Notes: generated by a model not told the origin, from the letters alone. A stretch of 64,000 nt of DNA from Streptomyces cynarae (GCF_025642135.1 NZ_CP106793.1:5362001-5426000); one strand, 5' to 3'; counted from the first letter of the stretch, positions 51,806 to 60,490 are shown. Translations and numbers: made by a program.

Positions 51806-52765
51806 ATGCATCAGCAGAGGTCAGCCGCTCGGCTGTCATCGTTCAGTGACACAAGTGACGCAGAAGACATCGTCACCCTGCTCGCGCCGCGCCTCGCGTA
51901 CTTCGCGGGCGTCGCCCGCACCGAGCACGTCACGCGCGCCGCGCAGGAGATGCAGGTCCCGCAGTCCACCCTGTCCCGGGCCGTGGTCCGGCTCGAGGAG
52001 GACCTGGGCGTGGAGCTGTTCGCCCGGCGTGGCCGCACGGTCGCGCTCACCCCGGCGGGGCGCACGTTCCTCGCCTCCGTCGAGCGTGCGCTCGCGGAGA
52101 TCGAGCGGGCCGCGGAGGAGGTGCGCGCGGACGCCGACCCGGCCGCCGGCAAGGTCGCCTTCGGCTTTCTGCACACGATGGGCGCCGAGACCGTGCCCGG
52201 GCTGATCCACGCCTTCCGCGCCGACCATCCGCGCGTCCGCTTCAGCCTGGTCCAGAACTACGGCGAGGCGATGCTGGAGCGGCTGCGGGCGGGGGAGCTG
52301 GACCTGTGCCTGACCTCTCCGGTGCCGGACGCGCCCGATCTGGTCGCCCGGCGCCTGGACGAGCAGAAGCTGCGGCTCGTGGTGCCCGCCGACCACCGGC
52401 TCGCGAGCCGCAGGCGCGTACGGCTCGCGGAAGCCGCCGACGAGACGTTCGTGACCCTGGAGCCCGGGTACGGGATGCGGCGCATCACCGACGACCTGTG
52501 CCGCGAGGCGGGGTTCAAGCCGCGGATCGCCTTCGAGGGCGAGGAGGCCGAGACGCTGCGCGGTTTGGTCGCGGCGGGTCTGGGGGTGGCTCTGCTGCCA
52601 CCGCCGGCCGTGCCTCGGCCCGGGGTCGTGGAGCTCACGGTCACCGCGCCGCGTGCGGCGCGGGAGATCGGCGTGGCGTGGCTCGCGGGGCACGTGGACA
52701 CGCCGCCGGTGGCGGCCTTCAAGAAGTTTCTGCTGTCGAGGAGGGGGCGGCTGCTGCCGGACTGA
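51806..52765 (+). CDS. LysR-family transcriptional regulator
   Basis: 319 residues from ATG 51806. N-terminal winged HTH: LAYFAGVARTEHVTRAAQEM, VPQSTLSRAVVRLEEDLGVE, LFARRGRTVALTPAG. Effector domain: VAFGFLHTMGAETVPGLI, LRAGELDLCLTSPVP, LRGLVAAGLGVALLPPPAVP. Divergent from the MFS gene, so it probably controls that exporter and itself from the short shared promoter (51740-51805). Confidence 0.93.
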   Translation: MHQQRSAARLSSFSDTSDAEDIVTLLAPRLAYFAGVARTEHVTRAAQEMQVPQSTLSRAVVRLEEDLGVELFARRGRTVALTPAGRTFLASVERALAEIERAAEEVRADADPAAGKVAFGFLHTMGAETVPGLIHAFRADHPRVRFSLVQNYGEAMLERLRAGELDLCLTSPVPDAPDLVARRLDEQKLRLVVPADHRLASRRRVRLAEAADETFVTLEPGYGMRRITDDLCREAGFKPRIAFEGEEAETLRGLVAAGLGVALLPPPAVPRPGVVELTVTAPRAAREIGVAWLAGHVDTPPVAAFKKFLLSRRGRLLPD

Positions 52766-52769
52766 GGGC

Positions 52770-52845
52770 ACAGGTTCGTCGTGGTCGCTCGCGCCCGCGT
52801 GAAGGCGCCGCATGTCGACGCGGTCCCGCGCCCTCAAGGGGTGCC
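52770..52845. repeat. REP-type intergenic repeat (diverged copy)
   Basis: GTCGTGGTCGCTCGCGCCCG, then GGCGCCGCATGTCGACGCGG and TCCCGCGCCCTCAAGGGGTG: the same arrangement as the 8773-8868 repeat in weaker form, between the LysR and hydrolase genes. Confidence 0.5.
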
Positions 52846-52851
52846 CCCGGC

Positions 52852-53613
52852 TCACCTCCTCAGCGACCTCCCGAACCCCGCCGCCAGCGGCATCCTCAAC
52901 CCCAGCGGCGGCGGAGCCGCCAGTGCGTCCTGGACCGGGCGGGAGAACGCCCGTCCGAACAGGGAGCCCATCACGAAGTCCTCGGCCAGGGCGTGGACTT
53001 CGGAGCGGTACTGGTGCAACCCATGGCCGTCGGAGTGGACTTCGAAGCGGCAGATGTCGCGGTTCGCCTTCTTCGCGCGCGCCGCCAGGCGGAACGACAG
53101 CTCCGGGTCCGTGCGTTCGTCGTTCGTGCCGTGCACGATCAGCACCCGGCGTCCGGCGAGCTGTTTCACCGGTTCGGGGGGCGCCGCCACGTCCTCCTCG
53201 GGCAGCCAAGGGGACAGCGCGACAACGGAGTCGACGGCCGTGTGCCCGGCCGCGCGCAGCGCCGCCCGGCCGCCCATGCCCAGGCCGACCAGACAGACGG
53301 GCACGTCCCCGTAGCGGCGGACGACCTCCTCGGCGGCCCAGTCGGCGTCCCGCGCCAGATGCGCCTCGCTGCCGTTCCAGCCCCGGTAGCGGTAGTGCAC
53401 GACATGCGTGACCAGGCCTTCGCCGTGCCCGGCCCGGGTCAGCCGGCGGCCGAGCGCGCGGACCGAGGCGGTGGCCATCACAGGGAGCGGTCTTCGGGAG
53501 GACATCTCGTCACCACCGGGGAGCAGCAGCACCGCACCGCTCACCGCCGTCGGTTCCGGGCCGAGCGCCCTCCCCAGCCGGGCCCTGCGAACCGGCGTCG
53601 CTTGAAGTGCCAT
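52852..53613 (-). CDS. Alpha/beta-hydrolase-fold protein with altered nucleophile elbow
   Basis: 253 residues. Fold elements: AVLLLPGGDEMSSRRP near the N-terminus, VCLVGLGMGGRAALRAAG at the elbow, VLIVHGTNDERTDPELS (acidic residue) and SDGHGLHQYR (His). The elbow normally reads GxSxGG; here it is GLGMGG, so the nucleophilic Ser is replaced by Gly. If read correctly the protein cannot act as a classical serine hydrolase. Downstream of a REP repeat; not in an operon. Confidence 0.75.
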   Translation of the reverse strand: MALQATPVRRARLGRALGPEPTAVSGAVLLLPGGDEMSSRRPLPVMATASVRALGRRLTRAGHGEGLVTHVVHYRYRGWNGSEAHLARDADWAAEEVVRRYGDVPVCLVGLGMGGRAALRAAGHTAVDSVVALSPWLPEEDVAAPPEPVKQLAGRRVLIVHGTNDERTDPELSFRLAARAKKANRDICRFEVHSDGHGLHQYRSEVHALAEDFVMGSLFGRAFSRPVQDALAAPPPLGLRMPLAAGFGRSLRR

Positions 53614-53698
53614 GACAGAACAGTGTCAGAAGCGACGGTGTACGAAACCTGGCCGATGGGTCACCTTTGGGTATCGACGCCTTGCCGCACCCCGTGCT

Positions 53699-53710
53699 CT
53701 ACGCGCGTAG
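53699..53710. promoter_or_regulatory. Candidate nucleoside-regulon operator, copy 3 (perfect palindrome)
   Basis: CTACGCGCGTAG, a perfect 12-bp palindrome ending 16 bases before the adenosine deaminase ATG; GTATGGT at 53714 could be a -10 element, so the mRNA may be nearly leaderless. Confidence 0.6.
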
Positions 53711-53726
53711 GGCGTATGGTGCGGCA

Positions 53727-54881
53727 ATGACGAGCCAGCACCAGAACACCCCGAGCTGGGACCAGATCCGCCGGGCTCCCAAGGTCCTGCTCCACGACCA
53801 CCTCGACGGGGGTCTGCGCCCCGGCACGATCATCGACCTCGCCCGCGAGACCGGGTACACCCGGCTCCCCGAGACCGACCCGGACAAGCTCGGCGTCTGG
53901 TTCCGCGAGGCCGCCGACTCCGGTTCCCTGGAGCGGTACCTGGAGACCTTCTCCCACACCGTCGGCGTGATGCAGACCCGCGAGGCGCTGGTGCGCGTGG
54001 CCGCCGAGTGCGCCGAGGACCTCGCCGAGGACGGCGTCGTCTACGCCGAGGTGCGGTACGCGCCCGAGCAGCACCTGGAGGGCGGGCTCACCCTGGAGGA
54101 GGTCGTCGAGGCGGTCAACGAGGGCTTCCGGCTGGGCGAGCGGCGGGCCAAGGCGGCCGGCCACCGCATCCGCGTCGGCGCCCTGCTCACCGCCATGCGG
54201 CACGCCGCCCGCGCCCTGGAGATCGCCGAACTCGCCAACCGGTACAGGGACCTGGGGGTCGTGGGATTCGACATCGCCGGAGCGGAGGCCGGATACCCGC
54301 CCACCCGGCACCTCGACGCCTTCGAGTACCTCAAGCGGGAGAACAACCACTTCACCATCCACGCGGGGGAGGCCTTCGGGCTGCCGTCCATCTGGCAGGC
54401 GCTGCAGTGGTGCGGCGCCGACCGGCTCGGGCACGGCGTGCGCATCATCGACGACATCCAGGTGCTCGAGGACGGCACGGTCAAGCTCGGGCGCCTCGCC
54501 TCCTACGTGCGGGACAAGCGCATCCCGCTGGAGCTGTGCCCTAGCTCCAACCTCCAGACGGGCGCCGCCGACTCGTACGCCGACCACCCCATCGGGCTGC
54601 TGCGGCGGCTGCATTTCCGCGCCACGGTGAACACGGACAACCGCCTGATGTCCGGGACGAGCATGAGCCGGGAATTCGACCACCTGGTCGAGGCATTCGG
54701 CTACACGCTCGACGACCTCCAGTGGTTCTCCGTCAATGCTATGAAGTCAGCATTCATTCCTTTCGATGAACGACTGGCGATGATCAATGACGTCATCAAG
54801 CCGGGATACGCCGAGTTGAAGTCCGAATGGCTGTTCCAGCAGAGCGCCTCCACCAGGGGTTCCGTGACGTCCGAGGGCTGA
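53727..54881 (+). CDS. add: Adenosine deaminase
   Basis: 384 residues from ATG 53727. Converts (deoxy)adenosine to (deoxy)inosine. Motifs: [20 protein letters not shown] (zinc HxH, here HDHLDGG where many have HxHLDG), [38 protein letters not shown] (zinc His and catalytic Glu), [22 protein letters not shown], and [15 protein letters not shown] (zinc/catalytic Asp normally NTDDP; here NTDNR). The shared promoter palindrome links it with the nucleoside uptake genes. Confidence 0.93.
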   Translation: MTSQHQNTPSWDQIRRAPKVLLHDHLDGGLRPGTIIDLARETGYTRLPETDPDKLGVWFREAADSGSLERYLETFSHTVGVMQTREALVRVAAECAEDLAEDGVVYAEVRYAPEQHLEGGLTLEEVVEAVNEGFRLGERRAKAAGHRIRVGALLTAMRHAARALEIAELANRYRDLGVVGFDIAGAEAGYPPTRHLDAFEYLKRENNHFTIHAGEAFGLPSIWQALQWCGADRLGHGVRIIDDIQVLEDGTVKLGRLASYVRDKRIPLELCPSSNLQTGAADSYADHPIGLLRRLHFRATVNTDNRLMSGTSMSREFDHLVEAFGYTLDDLQWFSVNAMKSAFIPFDERLAMINDVIKPGYAELKSEWLFQQSASTRGSVTSEG

Positions 54882-55012
54882 CGGAGGGCTTTTTCGATGC
54901 GGCCGGTCGATCATCGTCCGGCCGTATTCGTATGTTTGCGGAGGCCGTCGGCGCGTGTTTACGGTTTTGGACCGCTCAGATCTCCGTCAACGGACCCAAG
55001 GACGCGTTCAAC

Positions 55013-55363
55013 ATGAAGCAGTCTGCTGCCAGGACCCTCGGTGTCGCCGCCCTCGGCGCCGCCTTCGCCGCCGCGGGCGCGGGTGTCGCGAGCGCGGCCC
55101 CCGCCGTGCCGGACACCGCCGCACTGGACTCCGTCACCCAGGCGCTGCCCGTGGGCAACGTCGCCAAGACGCTGCCCGGCGCGGACCAGGCGCTCGGCCA
55201 GGGGCAGAACGCGCTCGGCACCGTGGTGGCCGCCGCGCAGCCCGCCGCCGAGAAGGCCCTTCGCAACGGCCCCGTCGCGCCGGCCGCCGGGCTGCTCGGC
55301 GGGCTGCCGGTGCAGGGGCTGCCCACGCACGGCCTGCCGGTGAACGGCCTCCCGCTGGGCTGA
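55013..55363 (+). CDS. Small secreted protein
   Basis: 116 residues from ATG 55013. Clear Sec signal peptide (LGVAALGAAFAAAGAGVASA-AP). The mature part is Ala/Leu/Gly-rich with VTQALPVGNVAKTLPGADQA and a C-terminal Leu-Pro repeat (GLPVQGLPTHGLPVNGLPLG). No enzyme motif. Such proteins are common in Streptomyces and sometimes wrongly labelled ATP-binding. A second protein of this style is at 61331. Confidence 0.75.
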   Translation: MKQSAARTLGVAALGAAFAAAGAGVASAAPAVPDTAALDSVTQALPVGNVAKTLPGADQALGQGQNALGTVVAAAQPAAEKALRNGPVAPAAGLLGGLPVQGLPTHGLPVNGLPLG

Positions 55364-55380
55364 GCGAACCCCCACGACCA

Positions 55381-55410
55381 CGATGGGCGCCCCGCTCGGG
55401 GCGCCCATCG
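55381..55410. terminator. Perfect 13-bp stem terminator
   Basis: CGATGGGCGCCCC (55381-55393), loop GCTC, GGGGCGCCCATCG (55398-55410), between the convergent secreted-protein and PspC genes. Confidence 0.85.
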
Positions 55411-55430
55411 GCGTGCGTGCGGTCGGCAGG

Positions 55431-55637
55431 TCACCAGGCCGTGCCGGCCGCCGCCTTGTCCTCCGAGGGGAACAGGATCCACAGGGCTATGTAGAGCAGG
55501 AACTGCGGGCCCGGAAGCAGACAGGACAGCAGGAAGATCACGCGCATCGTGGTCGCGGAGGTGCCGAAGCGCCGTGCCAGCGCTGCGCACACTCCGCCGA
55601 TCATCCGTCCGTGGGTGGGGCGGGACAGGGCGGTCAT
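55431..55637 (-). CDS. PspC domain membrane protein
   Basis: 68 residues from ATG 55637 with AAGGAG upstream. Typical single PspC domain: LSRPTHGRMIGGVCAALARR, FGTSATTMRVIFLLSCLLPG, and YIALWILFPSED. PspC proteins sit in the membrane and take part in envelope-stress sensing. Alone here, with no pspA. Confidence 0.9.
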   Translation of the reverse strand: MTALSRPTHGRMIGGVCAALARRFGTSATTMRVIFLLSCLLPGPQFLLYIALWILFPSEDKAAAGTAW

Positions 55638-55766
55638 GGTGGCTCCTTCGCGAACCGTGGTGGAACCCCGCTCCGGCGGCTGCCGGAAGTCCGGGGGCCG
55701 GCGCCGAACTCATCGGCGCTTTCGACGTGTTCCACGCTACGGGGGCGAAGCGGACGAAGCGTCACT

Positions 55767-56327
55767 CTACGGAGCTATCCCGACCCTGGGAATCGTCGGG
55801 GTCCGGCCCTGAGCGGGCTCCTCCCGGGGGTGGGCGCCCAGGCTGCGGGACTCCATCCGCCGGCGCAGCCGGAACCGTGCCGCGGGCACGACCAGGAGGT
55901 GCGCCAGCGCCACCCCGGCCGTGTTGAGCAGGATCGCGTCGATGTCCACGACCTGCCCGGGCACCCCGGTCTGCAGCAGCTCGATGCCCAGGGAGATCAG
56001 GGTGCCCGCGGCGACCGTACGGGCCAGCGAGGCGAGCGGGGAGACGACGAGCCGTCCGCCCGCCATGGGCAGCAGCACTCCGAGCGGCGCGAGCAGCGCG
56101 AGCCCCTCGCCGATGCGGCGGGCGGCCTCCGGCCAGCCCAGCGCGAGATCGGCTCTGATACCGGAGAACGGATGCAGGTTGGCGGGCCTCACCCAGGGCA
56201 CGTCCAGGGGGCGCAGCGTGATCCAGGCGACGAGCGCCAGGTGTGCGACGAGGAGGACACCCCCTGCCACACGGACGCGGATCGCGGCGCTGCCGCCGAT
56301 TGAGCCTTGACGCTGCACGCCCCCCAA
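55767..56327 (-). CDS. VanZ-family membrane protein
   Basis: 186 residues; TTG 56327 first start, GTG 56315 an alternative. Four to five membrane segments and the VanZ pattern: WITLRPLDVPWVRPANLHPF, GEGLALLAPLGVLLPM, GIELLQTGVPGQVVDIDAIL. VanZ relatives are linked to teicoplanin tolerance or cell-envelope roles, but most are of unknown function. No glycopeptide-resistance genes are near. Confidence 0.88.
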   Translation of the reverse strand: MGGVQRQGSIGGSAAIRVRVAGGVLLVAHLALVAWITLRPLDVPWVRPANLHPFSGIRADLALGWPEAARRIGEGLALLAPLGVLLPMAGGRLVVSPLASLARTVAAGTLISLGIELLQTGVPGQVVDIDAILLNTAGVALAHLLVVPAARFRLRRRMESRSLGAHPREEPAQGRTPTIPRVGIAP

Positions 56328-56397
56328 GACGCCGCTCCCGGCACGATCGGTTCCCCTTCGTGACGGGCCCGCTCACCTCAGGGGCGCGGCCCACGGT

Positions 56398-57108
56398 TCA
56401 CTCGCCGGTCACCTCGGTCGACGGCGGCGCCACCGCACCCGGGTGCGACCGCACCTGAGCCGTGCACCGGTAGCGGCGCAGCGGCCGGTCGTCCGGGCCG
56501 CCGAGGACGACCGTCCCGTCGTCGGCGGCGGTCGCCTCCGAGTCGGCGAACGTGCAGACGATCTGCCCGAGGGCGGAGGAGGTGAGGTCCTGCAGGCGGC
56601 TGCTGAGCCGGAACGTGCCCTCCGGGTCCTTGCCGCGCGGGCCGCTCACAATCATGCCGCCGACCACGTCCGTCGTGTAGCCGGCCTGCTTCTCCGCGGG
56701 CGACGGCGTCATGGCGAGCTGGTCGAGCAGCCCCTGCGCCACCAGCACCCGGCGCTGCCGCTCGGCCGTGCCGTCCGGGATGTGCACGGAACGGTCCACC
56801 GTCACCAGCTGCGAGGCGCACAGCAGGAAGACCTGGACGGGAATGCCGCGGCCCGCCTGCGTGGCCAGGTCCGCACCGGACAGCGCGCACGGCACCCGGG
56901 ACGGCGCCGGCCCGAAGTCCGTCGGCACCTGGGTGGCCCGGATCCCACAGCCGGCCAGGAGCGCGGCCAGCAACGGCACGCCGAGCCAGCGGCGCGCGCG
57001 GCGTACCGCCACCGGGCGTGTGCCGCGTGCGGCCACTCGGCGTCGGCCCGGCAGCACCGCCGGGCGACCGCCCCGTATCGCCGTAAGGCGTCCGCCCCGT
57101 GCCCTCAT
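56398..57108 (-). CDS. AfsQ-operon lipoprotein
   Basis: 236 residues from ATG 57108, overlapping the afsQ2 stop (ATGA), so co-translated with the sensor kinase. After an Arg-rich leader, the lipobox ALLAGC is at about Cys 54. The mature part (GADLATQAGRGIPVQVFLLC; TAERQRRVLVAQGLLDQLAM; a central ALGQIVCTFADSE) resembles a GerMN-like module. It is the third gene of the afsQ1-afsQ2 unit; from memory the same lipoprotein follows afsQ2 in S. coelicolor. A sensory or accessory role for AfsQ2 is plausible but unproved. Confidence 0.85.
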   Translation of the reverse strand: MRARGGRLTAIRGGRPAVLPGRRRVAARGTRPVAVRRARRWLGVPLLAALLAGCGIRATQVPTDFGPAPSRVPCALSGADLATQAGRGIPVQVFLLCASQLVTVDRSVHIPDGTAERQRRVLVAQGLLDQLAMTPSPAEKQAGYTTDVVGGMIVSGPRGKDPEGTFRLSSRLQDLTSSALGQIVCTFADSEATAADDGTVVLGGPDDRPLRRYRCTAQVRSHPGAVAPPSTEVTGE

Positions 57109-58670
57109 CGCGCGTTCTCCTCGGTGCCGTTCCCGTTCCGCGTCTCCTGCTCGATCAGCGGTGACGCGTCGCGCGGCAGGCGCAGTGTGAAGACCGCCCC
57201 GCCCTCCGGGGAGTTGGCGGCGCTGATGCTGCCGCCGTGGATGTGCGCGTTCTCCTGCGCGATGGACAGACCGAGGCCGCTGCCCTCGGAGCGCGGCCGG
57301 GAGGCGCTCGCCTTGTAGAAGCGGTCGAAGACGTGCGGCAGGACGTCCTCGGGGATGCCGGGGCCGTGGTCCCGCACCCGGATGACCAGCTCCTCGCCCT
57401 CCTCGCGCACCGAGACCCGTACCGGCGAACCTCCGTGCTTGAGGGCGTTGCCGATCAGGTTCGCGAGGATCACGTCGAGGCGGCGCGGGTCCAGGCGGGC
57501 CATGTTGCCGCGCTCGGCATCGAGCTCGACGGCGTCCAGCCAGGCGCGGGCGTCGATGCACGCGGTGATCTGGTCGGCGATGTCCACGTCGTCCAGGACC
57601 AGCCGGGCCGTGCCCGCGTCGAAGCGGGTGACCTCCATCAGGTTCTCGACGAGGTCGCCCAGCCGCCGGGTCTCGCTGACCACCAGCCGCACGGCCGGCT
57701 CGATCATCGGGTCCACGCTGCCGGTCTCCGCGTCAAGCTCCTCCTCCAGTACCTCCGTGACGGCCGTGATCGCCGTCAGCGGCGTCCGCAGCTCGTGGGA
57801 CATGTCGGCGACGAAGCGGCGGGAGGCCTCCTCGCGGGCGCTCATGTCCGCGACCGTCTTCTCCAGGGACTCCGCGGCGCGGTTGAACGTCCGTGACAGT
57901 TCGGCCAGTTCGTCCGTGCCGGACACCCGCAGCCGGGTGTCCAGCTTGCCCTCGCCCAGGCGCCGGGCGGCGATGCCGAGGCGGTGCACCGGCTTCAGCA
58001 CGGTCGTGGCGGCGGCCTGCGCGAGCAGCGCCGAGCCGATCAGCGCGAGACCGGTGGCGATACCGAGCGACCAGGCGAGCGAGTCGAGGTCCTTGGCCTC
58101 CGGCTCCAGGGACTTGAGCATGTAGCCGGTCGTACCGCCGCCGATCACCTTGGCGCCGCCCACCAGGTACGGCTTGCCGCCCTCCACGATCCGCTGCCAG
58201 TACAGGTGGTGGGCGTACTTGTTGGTGGAGGACACCTTCTGCTGCTTGTCGACGGCCTTCCGCAGCGACGGGGGCACGTCCTCCAGCGTGAAGGAGTCCA
58301 GGTCGGAGTTGCCGACGACCGTCTTCCCGCGCTCGTCCCGCGCGATCAGCAGCACACTGAAGCGCTGGCTGCTGTTCGCCATCTGACCGGCGGTGCGCTG
58401 CAACTCGTCCTGCGTCGGGTGCGGCGGCAGCGAACTCGCGTGGTTCTGCATCTCCTGCTGGAAGTCGCGCAGCACCGCGTCCTGGGCGCGGGTGAGCACG
58501 GCCTCCCGGTTCAGCCAGTACGCGATGCCGGACGCCGACACGGCGGCGGTCAGCGCCACGAGCCCGAACACCACGACCAGGCGCAGCCGCAGACTCGTGA
58601 AGCGCAGACGGGACTGTACGGTCCTGCGAGCCGCGGCCCAGCCGCGGATTCCCCCTGGTGAATCGGTCAC
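57105..58670 (-). CDS. afsQ2: Sensor histidine kinase AfsQ2
   Basis: 521 residues from GTG 58670, overlapping the afsQ1 stop (GTGA). Two membrane helices near residues 30-52 and 200-225 flank an extracytoplasmic sensor domain (FQQEMQNHASSLPPHPTQDE ...). HAMP follows (PVHRLGIAARRLGEGKLDTR), then the dimerisation helix with phospho-acceptor His in RFVADMSHELRTPLTAITAV. ATPase boxes: NLIGNALKHGG, RVRDHGPGIPEDVLPHVFDR, EGSGLGLSIAQENA. Partner of AfsQ1, which in S. coelicolor responds to glutamate and nitrogen state and influences antibiotic production. Confidence 0.95.
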   Translation of the reverse strand: MTDSPGGIRGWAAARRTVQSRLRFTSLRLRLVVVFGLVALTAAVSASGIAYWLNREAVLTRAQDAVLRDFQQEMQNHASSLPPHPTQDELQRTAGQMANSSQRFSVLLIARDERGKTVVGNSDLDSFTLEDVPPSLRKAVDKQQKVSSTNKYAHHLYWQRIVEGGKPYLVGGAKVIGGGTTGYMLKSLEPEAKDLDSLAWSLGIATGLALIGSALLAQAAATTVLKPVHRLGIAARRLGEGKLDTRLRVSGTDELAELSRTFNRAAESLEKTVADMSAREEASRRFVADMSHELRTPLTAITAVTEVLEEELDAETGSVDPMIEPAVRLVVSETRRLGDLVENLMEVTRFDAGTARLVLDDVDIADQITACIDARAWLDAVELDAERGNMARLDPRRLDVILANLIGNALKHGGSPVRVSVREEGEELVIRVRDHGPGIPEDVLPHVFDRFYKASASRPRSEGSGLGLSIAQENAHIHGGSISAANSPEGGAVFTLRLPRDASPLIEQETRNGNGTEENAR

Positions 58671-59344
58671 TGAGGCGCGTCCAGCCGGTATCCGACCCCA
58701 CGGACCGTACGAATGAGCGTGGGCGAGGACGGTACGTCCTCCACCTTGGCGCGCAGCCGCTGCACACACGCGTCGACCAGCCGCGAGTCGCCCAGGTAGT
58801 CGTGCTCCCACACCAGCCGCAGCAGCTGCTGCCGGGACAGCGCCTGTCCGGGCCGCCGGCTCAGCTCCAGGAGCAGCCGCAGCTCGGTCGGCGTCAGCTG
58901 CAGGTCCTGGCCGTTCTTGGTGACGGTCATCGCGGCCCGGTCGATGACCAGGTTCCCGAAGGCCGCCGAATCGCTGGCCTCGCGCTCCCCGCGCCGCAGC
59001 ACGGCCCGGATCCGGGCGTCCAGCACCCGCCCCTGCACGGGCTTGACGACATAGTCGTCGGCGCCGGACTCCAGCCCGACCACGACGTCGATGTCGTCGC
59101 TGCGCGCGGTCAGCAGGATGATCGGCAGCTGGTCGGTGCGCCGGATGCGCCGGCACACCTCGAACCCGTCGATGCCGGGCAGCATCACGTCCAGCACGAT
59201 CAGGTCCGGCCGCTGCTCGCGCAGCAGCTTCAGACCGTCCTCGCCGGTGGCAGCGGTGGCCACACGGTGTCCCTGGCGCGTCAGTGAGAGCTCCAGGGCC
59301 GTTCGGATGGCGTCGTCGTCCTCGATCAGCAACAGGGAAGGCAC
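58667..59344 (-). CDS. afsQ1: Response regulator AfsQ1
   Basis: 225 residues from GTG 59344 (ATG 59353 would add three). OmpR/PhoB type: receiver acidic pocket LLLIEDDDA, phospho-Asp in LIVLDVMLPGIDG, Thr/Lys switch LLTARSDDIDV and DDYVVKPVQ. C-terminal winged helix LQLTPTELRLLLELSRRPGQ with VDACVQRLRAKVE and IRTVRGVGYRL. Divergent from sigQ; the GTGAC-N6-GTGAC repeat at 59496 is its expected binding site. Confidence 0.96.
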   Translation of the reverse strand: MPSLLLIEDDDAIRTALELSLTRQGHRVATAATGEDGLKLLREQRPDLIVLDVMLPGIDGFEVCRRIRRTDQLPIILLTARSDDIDVVVGLESGADDYVVKPVQGRVLDARIRAVLRRGEREASDSAAFGNLVIDRAAMTVTKNGQDLQLTPTELRLLLELSRRPGQALSRQQLLRLVWEHDYLGDSRLVDACVQRLRAKVEDVPSSPTLIRTVRGVGYRLDAPQ

Positions 59345-59495
59345 GGGGGTCATTCTGGCCCATGCCGTGGCCGTCTTTCGACTGTCGTGCTGCTCCGGCC
59401 CCTCGCGCACGGCAGGGCGCCACTGCCCGTGACGTCTGCGTAGCCGTAGCGCTGTTCTCTGTGAGCGGGCTGTGGCACGGCTGCGGACGACCCCT

Positions 59496-59511
59496 GTGAC
59501 AGCTCTGTGAC
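59496..59511 (+). promoter_or_regulatory. AfsQ1 box in afsQ1-sigQ intergenic region
   Basis: GTGAC (59496-59500), AGCTCT, GTGAC (59507-59511): an exact GTnAC-N6-GTnAC direct repeat, the consensus reported for S. coelicolor AfsQ1. It lies 96 bases before the sigQ ATG. Confidence 0.8.
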
Positions 59512-59607
59512 AGTCGACGGACACGGCCATGAACTGGCCCGGGCAAGCTCTTCGGCACAGGCAAGGAAGCGAGCCGACGACCGGGACTCCACGACGGGGG
59601 GCGCGAG

Positions 59608-60381
59608 ATGAACACGCTGCAGGGCACAAGTACCAGCGCAGTGGTCACGCGTCTGCACGACGTGACCCGGGGGTCTGAGAAGCCCGGTGCAGAGGGGGGT
59701 CCCTCCCGCGCGAGCGTGTTCGAGCGTGGGGGAGGACGGGGGTGCGCTCGCGGCACCGGGCGTCAGCACACCGGGTTCATGACGGTGGTCGACGCTCACA
59801 CGGGGGAAACACACGGGGGAGCCGCGTACGGGGAGGACTCGGGGGAGCGCCGCTCCGCGACCGAGGCGGAGTTCACCGCCTACGTCGAGGAGCGCCGCGC
59901 CTCCCTGTACGCCACCGCCTACCACCTGACCGGTGACCGCTTCGAGGCCGAGGACCTGCTGCAGAGCGCCCTGTTCTCGACCTACCGGGCGTGGGACCGG
60001 ATCAGCGACAAGGCCGCCGTGGGGGGCTACCTGCGCCGCACGATGACCAACCTGCACATCAGCGCGTGGCGCCGCCGCAAGCTGAACGAGTACCCGACCG
60101 AGGAGCTGCCGGAGACGCCCGGCGACACGGACGCGATGCGCGGTACGGAGCTGCGCGCGGTCCTGTGGCAGGCGCTCGCCCGGCTGCCGGAACTCCAGCG
60201 CACCATGCTGGTCCTGCGCTACTACGAGGGCCGCACGGACCCGGAGATCGCGGAGATCCTCGACATCAGTGTGGGCACGGTGAAGTCGAGCATCTGGCGG
60301 TCGCTCCGCCGGCTGCGTGAGGACGAGGTCCTCAGCTTCGGCCGTGACCAGGAGGAGTCCTTCGGCGAGCTCGTCGCCTGA
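59608..60381 (+). CDS. sigQ: ECF sigma factor SigQ (SigE-like group)
   Basis: 257 residues from ATG 59608; ATG 59779 would give 200 residues and drop a leader of unusual composition. That leader is crossed by a common Streptomyces hairpin repeat (about 59697-59740, GCGCGAGCGTGTTCGAGCGT). Sigma regions: FTAYVEERRASLYATAYHLT, FEAEDLLQSALFSTYRAWDR, LRRTMTNLHISAWRRRK; region 4 LPELQRTMLVLRYYEGRTDP, EIAEILDISVGTVKSSIWRS. Divergent from afsQ1 and expected to be under AfsQ1 control. The start is the main uncertainty. Confidence 0.9.
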   Translation: MNTLQGTSTSAVVTRLHDVTRGSEKPGAEGGPSRASVFERGGGRGCARGTGRQHTGFMTVVDAHTGETHGGAAYGEDSGERRSATEAEFTAYVEERRASLYATAYHLTGDRFEAEDLLQSALFSTYRAWDRISDKAAVGGYLRRTMTNLHISAWRRRKLNEYPTEELPETPGDTDAMRGTELRAVLWQALARLPELQRTMLVLRYYEGRTDPEIAEILDISVGTVKSSIWRSLRRLREDEVLSFGRDQEESFGELVA

Positions 60382-60383
60382 GG

Positions 60384-60490
60384 GACGGGGGGACACGGGG
60401 AGCACGGGGGAAACGGGGGAACGGGGGAACGGGGGAGCGGTACCGGGGGGGAACCGCGGGGGAACACGGGGGAGCACGGGGGAGCGGGAC
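60384..60490 (+). repeat. G-run array downstream of sigQ
   Basis: About a dozen runs of four to seven G separated by one to five bases (ACGGGGGAACGGGGGAACGG type) immediately after the sigQ stop codon. No gene; the strand could form G-quadruplexes. Confidence 0.8.

Noticed and set aside
57105..59756. 883-codon frame as a single sensor protein
   Set aside because: The part upstream of GTG 58670 runs opposite frame through afsQ1; the kinase starts at the GTGA overlap.
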